A model generated the notes under the pieces. That model made no database searches and was not told the origin of the DNA. It saw nothing but the letters and a program-made list of their open reading frames with translations. A stretch of DNA of 64,000 nucleotides from Merdiplasma sp905207905 (GTDB lineage Bacteria; Bacillota; Clostridia; Lachnospirales; Lachnospiraceae): NCBI GenBank assembly GCA_902475025.1, contig CABRXX010000003.1, positions 1 to 64,000 of the forward strand. The letters are read 5' to 3'. This document shows positions 59,852 to 64,000 of this stretch, piece by piece; the first letter of the stretch is position 1, and each line of letters starts with the position of its first letter. A program made the translations under genes and the position numbers.

Positions 59852-60767
59852 GAAGGTTCTGATTATCGGCGGAAACGGTTTTATCGGCATGAATTTGGCC
59901 AAAACTCTTGCAGAGAGGGGATGCCTTGTAACCAGTTTTGATCTGGCAAAGCCATCCTGGGAGCTGCCGGGTGTGGATTATATTGCCGGGGATTTCTTCG
60001 ACACCCAGACGCTGGAGGGGATTCTAAAGGGCATGGACGCGGTGGTTCACGCCATCAGCACCATCAATCCCAGCAATTCCAATGAGAAATACATGAGAGG
60101 TTATGAGGGGGATTTTCTCCAGTCTGTGCGTCTCTGTGAAATGGCAGTGCGTCATGGTGTGAAGCTGTTGTTTCTCTCCTCTGGGGGTACGGTGTACGGC
60201 AATCAGGAGCATCAGCCTATTACAGAGGCAGCCCCCACCCATCCCATCAATCACTATGCGGCCTTGAAACTGTGCATTGAGAATGTGATTCGCACGTTTC
60301 ATGCCCAGCAAAGCGGGGATATGGTGATTGCCCGGATTTCCAATCCCTATGGTCCCGGTCAGGATTACCACAGAGGGGTCGGGTTTATTGATGCCGCCCT
60401 GAAAAAATCACTTACCGGGGAGGTTATGGAGATCTGGGGAGATGGAGAGACGATCCGGGATTACGTGGCCATTGAGGATGTGTGTCAGATGCTCTGTGCT
60501 CTTCTGGAGTATGAGGGACCGGAAGATGTGTTTAATATCAGCTCCGGCCAGGGGGAGAGCCAGAATGATATTCTCCGATATTTGGAAGAGCTGGGAATTG
60601 ATTTGAAGGTGGTATTTAAGCCCAGCCGGAATGTGGATCTGAAAAAGACGGTGCTGGATAATTCCAGGATCCGCCAGATCTATACGAAGCCTCTGAAGCC
60701 TTTCAAGGAAGGAATTTTGGAGTATTATACCTGGCTGAGGGAACAGAAAAGGCAGAACGAAAAATAG
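59841..60767 (+). CDS. NAD-dependent sugar epimerase/dehydratase
   Basis: The 308-residue short-chain dehydrogenase has the Rossmann motif 'IIGGNGFIGMNLAKTL', the Ser-x-x-x-x 'LSSGGTVYG' site, the catalytic 'YAALK' (Tyr-x-x-x-Lys) and 'RISNPYGPGQDYHRGVGFI'. It converts a nucleotide sugar for the locus, in the style of GalE or RmlD/UDP-sugar epimerases; the exact product is unknown. It overlaps the WsaF-like gene by 11 bases. Confidence 0.92.
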   Translation: MKAKKVLIIGGNGFIGMNLAKTLAERGCLVTSFDLAKPSWELPGVDYIAGDFFDTQTLEGILKGMDAVVHAISTINPSNSNEKYMRGYEGDFLQSVRLCEMAVRHGVKLLFLSSGGTVYGNQEHQPITEAAPTHPINHYAALKLCIENVIRTFHAQQSGDMVIARISNPYGPGQDYHRGVGFIDAALKKSLTGEVMEIWGDGETIRDYVAIEDVCQMLCALLEYEGPEDVFNISSGQGESQNDILRYLEELGIDLKVVFKPSRNVDLKKTVLDNSRIRQIYTKPLKPFKEGILEYYTWLREQKRQNEK

Positions 60768-60812
60768 AGGAAAGACAGAGGGGGGCAGGCAGTCTGTCTC
60801 TGGGGAGAAGTA

Positions 60813-62255
60813 ATGAAAAAAATACGGGAATTAAAACAAGAAACCAAATTTGAACTGATCTTTTTGACGCTGGTGGGGATTTTTCTGTTTTCCTGGGCTC
60901 TGCTGCAGCCCAAGAATTTTTCGCCGGATGAAGCCATGCGGTTCCAGGTAGTGGACTACATTTTTAAATACAACCGGCTGCCTCACGGGGGAGATCCGGA
61001 GGTGATGAATTATTCTTATGGCTTATCCTACGCCTTTTATCCGATGCTTACCTATATGGTATCCTATGTGTTTATGAAGATCGTCAGTATTTTTACCATG
61101 GATGCCCACGCATTGGTGGTGGCTGCCCGGATGGCGGAGGTGCTTTACGGTGTGGCAACGGCCTGGTTTACGTTAAAGATTGGCAGACGCTTTTTCAAGG
61201 GAGCCATGGAGAAAATGTTTCTCTGCCTGGTGGTGTTTCTTCCGGGGGCCTTTATCTTATTTACCTATGTAAACTGCGACAGTTTGGCTCTTTTGGCTAC
61301 TGCCATGCTGATTTATTCCTGGATTCGGGGGCTGGAAGATCAGTGGAGTTTCAAATCCTGCGCCCTGGTGGGGGTGGGGGTGTCCGTCTGCGCCTTGTCT
61401 TACTATAATGCCTACGGCGTGATTCTGGCCACGGTGGTGGTCTTTACGTTGTCCATTCTTTTCTGTGAGGAAAAACGGTGGAATTTTAAAAAACTGATTA
61501 CCAGAGGGCTGTTTATCACTGCCATTTTCCTGGCTCTGGCCGGCTGGTGGTATGTGAGAAACTATATGCTTTACGATGGGGACATTCTGGGTCTGAACAT
61601 TACCACCGTCTATGCAGAGCAGTATGCGGCAGAGGGGATGAAGCCCTCTCAGCGCATGACCCTTCAGGAGACCCCGGGCTTTGGCGTGCTGGATATGCTG
61701 TTTTTGCAGCCCCATAACCACCAGCATAACTGGATGCTTATGGTGTATTACAGCTTTCTGGGCGTTTTTGGCTATATGACTGTGTGGCCGCCGGAGTGGA
61801 TTGGCAAAGCCTTTATGGTATTTTTCCTGGTGGGGCTGCTGGGGGTTCTGATGCAGGCACGCAAGCTGTTTGCAGTGCGGGAACAGCGTTTTACTCAGAT
61901 AAAGATGATTGGTAATTCCAAACTGAAGGTGACCTGTACCTATAAGCGGGATCGGTGGAGCAAAAGGGCAGTATTTCATGCAGGTATGCTGATTACCCTG
62001 ATTCTTCCCAATCTTTTGAATATCTATAATTCTTATGCTCAGGACTATCAGCCTCAGGGGCGCTACAGCATGCCCATGCTGATTCCGCTGATGTACTTTA
62101 TGACCCTTGGGATTCAGAAGATTACTGCCAGATTTGACAGAAACGGGAAAGCGGTGAAGCTTGTAGGATATGGGATGTGTGCAGCCATGATTGCCTTCTG
62201 GCTGTACTGCTATCTGGTTTTGCTGCTGCCCAGATTTCTGAAGCTGGTGGGATAG
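60813..62255 (+). CDS. Large polytopic membrane protein, GT-C/DUF2142-like
   Basis: The 480-residue protein has about eleven hydrophobic segments. Its N-terminal region after the first segment contains 'PKNFSPDEAMRFQ', with an acidic pair after the first membrane helix, as in GT-C glycosyltransferases and DUF2142 proteins. A long extracellular-type loop ('TPGFGVLDMLFLQPHNHQHNW') occurs in the second half. It may transfer a sugar from a polyprenyl carrier outside the cell to the polymer. The assignment is by topology and short motifs only. Confidence 0.75.
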   Translation: MKKIRELKQETKFELIFLTLVGIFLFSWALLQPKNFSPDEAMRFQVVDYIFKYNRLPHGGDPEVMNYSYGLSYAFYPMLTYMVSYVFMKIVSIFTMDAHALVVAARMAEVLYGVATAWFTLKIGRRFFKGAMEKMFLCLVVFLPGAFILFTYVNCDSLALLATAMLIYSWIRGLEDQWSFKSCALVGVGVSVCALSYYNAYGVILATVVVFTLSILFCEEKRWNFKKLITRGLFITAIFLALAGWWYVRNYMLYDGDILGLNITTVYAEQYAAEGMKPSQRMTLQETPGFGVLDMLFLQPHNHQHNWMLMVYYSFLGVFGYMTVWPPEWIGKAFMVFFLVGLLGVLMQARKLFAVREQRFTQIKMIGNSKLKVTCTYKRDRWSKRAVFHAGMLITLILPNLLNIYNSYAQDYQPQGRYSMPMLIPLMYFMTLGIQKITARFDRNGKAVKLVGYGMCAAMIAFWLYCYLVLLLPRFLKLVG

Positions 62256-62310
62256 AAAGGCAGCTGACCGCCTTGATTTTGTATTCCAGGGATTTGTAAG
62301 AGGGAATTTT

Positions 62311-64000
62311 ATGGCAAAGCTTAGAGAATTGACCCAGAAAACAGTCCGCACTCTTCGGGAGGACGGATTTCAGAAAGTGGGAGAAAAGGCAAAAATATAT
62401 TTAAAGCGGATCCGTGAGGAGAAAGTGGGGCAGGAGTACACAGACCGGTGTTTCAGGGAGGTGCTGTTTATTAACGGATGCGATGAGCATCTGCCTCATC
62501 CGGGGAGATACCGGGTGACCCATCAGAGAGAACAGCTGGAGTCTCTGGGCATCACCACGGGTGAAGTGTATTACCGGTATCTGAAGTTGGATACGGTGAG
62601 ATGCTATCGCACCTTTGTATTTTTCCGCTGTCCCTACACTCCGGTAATCGGAGAATTTGTGGAGCAGGCCCATAAGCTGAACAAGAAAGTGTTCTATGAT
62701 GTGGATGATCTGGTGATTGACACTGCGTACACGGATATGATTGCCTATCTGGACACCTTAAGTCACCAGGAGCGTCAGGAGTATGACCAGGGAGTTCGGG
62801 ATATGGGGCGTCTGCTGCGTCTCTGCGACGGAGCAGTCACCACCACCGGCTGTCTGGCCCATGAGCTGGAACAGTATGTACCGAAGGTGCTGGTGAACCG
62901 GAATGTGGCTTCAGAGGAAATGGTAAAGCTGTCCCTGGAGGCAGAAGGAAAGGCATTCAAAGGGGAAGAAGAGAAGGCTGTGGTGAGTCTTGGGTATTTC
63001 AGCGGCAGCATTACTCATGACGAGGATTTTCAGATGATTCTTCCAGTGCTGCTTAAGCTTATGGAAGAATATCCCAATCTTCGCCTTCATCTGGCTGGGG
63101 AACTTCATCTGCCTCCGGAGCTGGAAGAGAGGAAGGAGCAGGTTCAGATGCAGCCTTTTGCCAGCTGGAGGGAGCTTCCTGCCATGATTGCAGGGGTGGA
63201 TATTAATCTGGCTCCTCTGACTACCACCACCTTTAACCGGGCAAAATCGGAGAATAAGTGGGTGGAGGCTGCCTTGGTGAAGGTGCCCACGGTAGCCAGC
63301 GATATTGGAGCTTTCCATGAAATGGTGGAAAATGGAAAAACCGGGATCCTTTGCCAAAACCTGGAGCAGTGGGAGGCGGCTTTGCGTGCTTTGATCGAAC
63401 AGCCGGATTATCGGACTCTTATCGGAGAAGCGGCCTGGGAATACTGTCTGGATCACTGTGTCACTGCCAATACGGGGCAGGAGCTGGGCAGATTTTTAAA
63501 AGGGCAGGAGTCCAAAAGCGCAGTTTTTCTGCTCCCTGCTTTTCAGGTCAGCGGCGGCGTTATGGTGGCGCTGCAGCATTGCCGCATTCTGCAGGAAGCA
63601 GGCTGGGATGTGCTTCTTTATTCTATAGAGGAGCGGGGCAGGGAGCGGTGGTATGAATTCGAAGGCTGCCGTTTTCCGGTGCTGAATGGAAATGATGCGG
63701 CGATTTACGGGGATTTTGACTGGGCTGTGGCCACTATGTGGTCCACTGTGGACTGGCTGGAGGCGTTTCCCAGGGTGAAGCACAGGGGCTATCTGGTACA
63801 GAATTATGAGCCGGGCTTTTACGCCTCCGGAGATCCTCTGCGGATGCGGGCCAGAAAGACGTATGGATACCGGGAGGATCTTCAATATCTGACCATTTCC
63901 AGATGGTGTCAGGAATGGCTGATGGAGCAGTATGGCCATGAGGCCAGGTATGCGCCCAACGGGATTGCACCGGAGAAATTTTTTCCTGCGCCCAGAAATC
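62311..64000 (+). CDS. Multidomain glycosyltransferase, 3' truncated by the window
   Basis: An open frame starts at ATG 62311 after AGAGGG and continues to the window end, giving at least 563 residues. The first half (to about residue 390) is a GT-B/GT4-like transferase with 'YDVDDLVIDT', 'LGYFSGSITHDEDF', 'NLRLHLAGEL' and 'ENKWVEAALVKVPTVASDIGAF'. From residue about 405 a second transferase begins ('FLLPAFQVSGGVMVALQHC', 'GYLVQNYEPGFYASG', 'YAPNGIAPEKF'), resembling the WsaF/GT4 type. Such tandem enzymes build alternating linkages. The full length and any third domain are unknown. Confidence 0.88.
   Translation, partial: MAKLRELTQKTVRTLREDGFQKVGEKAKIYLKRIREEKVGQEYTDRCFREVLFINGCDEHLPHPGRYRVTHQREQLESLGITTGEVYYRYLKLDTVRCYRTFVFFRCPYTPVIGEFVEQAHKLNKKVFYDVDDLVIDTAYTDMIAYLDTLSHQERQEYDQGVRDMGRLLRLCDGAVTTTGCLAHELEQYVPKVLVNRNVASEEMVKLSLEAEGKAFKGEEEKAVVSLGYFSGSITHDEDFQMILPVLLKLMEEYPNLRLHLAGELHLPPELEERKEQVQMQPFASWRELPAMIAGVDINLAPLTTTTFNRAKSENKWVEAALVKVPTVASDIGAFHEMVENGKTGILCQNLEQWEAALRALIEQPDYRTLIGEAAWEYCLDHCVTANTGQELGRFLKGQESKSAVFLLPAFQVSGGVMVALQHCRILQEAGWDVLLYSIEERGRERWYEFEGCRFPVLNGNDAAIYGDFDWAVATMWSTVDWLEAFPRVKHRGYLVQNYEPGFYASGDPLRMRARKTYGYREDLQYLTISRWCQEWLMEQYGHEARYAPNGIAPEKFFPAPRN

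Noticed and set aside
61257..62351. Minus-strand open frame opposite the GT-C-like gene
   Set aside because: His/Gln-rich composition and complete overlap with a clear membrane protein gene mark it as a chance frame.

Overview
The window looks like a chromosomal segment of a low-to-mid GC, anaerobic, Gram-positive Firmicute, most likely a Lachnospiraceae-type Clostridium. The reasons are AGGAGG-type ribosome binding sites, a group-B-like [FeFe] hydrogenase, a MurE with the DNPR signature of meso-diaminopimelate cell walls, a PASTA-domain Ser/Thr kinase, the cdaA-cdaR pair, and an L,D-transpeptidase carrying choline-binding-type repeats. The genus cannot be fixed from the sequence alone. All genes except one (the L,D-transpeptidase) are on the + strand. 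I found no rRNA, tRNA, CRISPR array, phage or transposase gene.

Layout. 1-7942: end of a large membrane-anchored surface protein, a CPBP protease, glyA, a nucleoside hydrolase, the hydrogenase and a small methyltransferase probably started from ATT. 8282-17558: a co-directional block with an ABC importer (ATPase, solute-binding protein, permease), an acyl-CoA-ligase-like enzyme, an MBOAT O-acyltransferase, a DltD/AlgJ-like SGNH partner and a two-component system. This looks like an uptake-activate-acylate envelope module. 17559-18022: a strongly folded element ending in a T-run, then a near-consensus promoter. 18023-32090: housekeeping run murE, priA, def, fmt, yugP-like, rsmB, rlmN, PP2C phosphatase, PASTA kinase, rsgA, rpe, thiN. 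32366-38626: ychF, lgt, mreB-type, recD2, comF-like. 38733-42521: two unknown membrane proteins, cdaA, cdaR and an HPr. 42958-48754: a metal-uptake-like cassette with a CsoR-type sensor, an orphan ferredoxin-associated domain, a methyltransferase, a flavodoxin, a FecCD/FecE/BtuF-type ABC importer and an FmdE-family protein. 48951-50405 (-): the L,D-transpeptidase. 50687-64000: a surface polysaccharide (probably rhamnose-containing) locus with a priming sugar transferase, glycosyltransferases, Wzm/Wzt export, a methyltransferase-kinase fusion resembling chain-terminator WbdD, a WsaF-like transferase, an epimerase, a large membrane protein and a truncated multidomain glycosyltransferase that runs off the window.

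The parts fit one theme, building and monitoring a decorated cell envelope: precursor synthesis (murE), lipoprotein processing (lgt), cell shape (mreB), growth control (PASTA kinase/phosphatase, c-di-AMP), cross-linking (L,D-transpeptidase), polysaccharide export and a possible acylation system. Three candidates merit most attention: the importer-CoA ligase-MBOAT-SGNH-two-component block, the WbdD-like capping enzyme paired with a Wzt carrying a C-terminal binding domain, and the FmdE-containing uptake cassette. There are also two families of dispersed non-coding repeats and several well-formed terminators and promoters.
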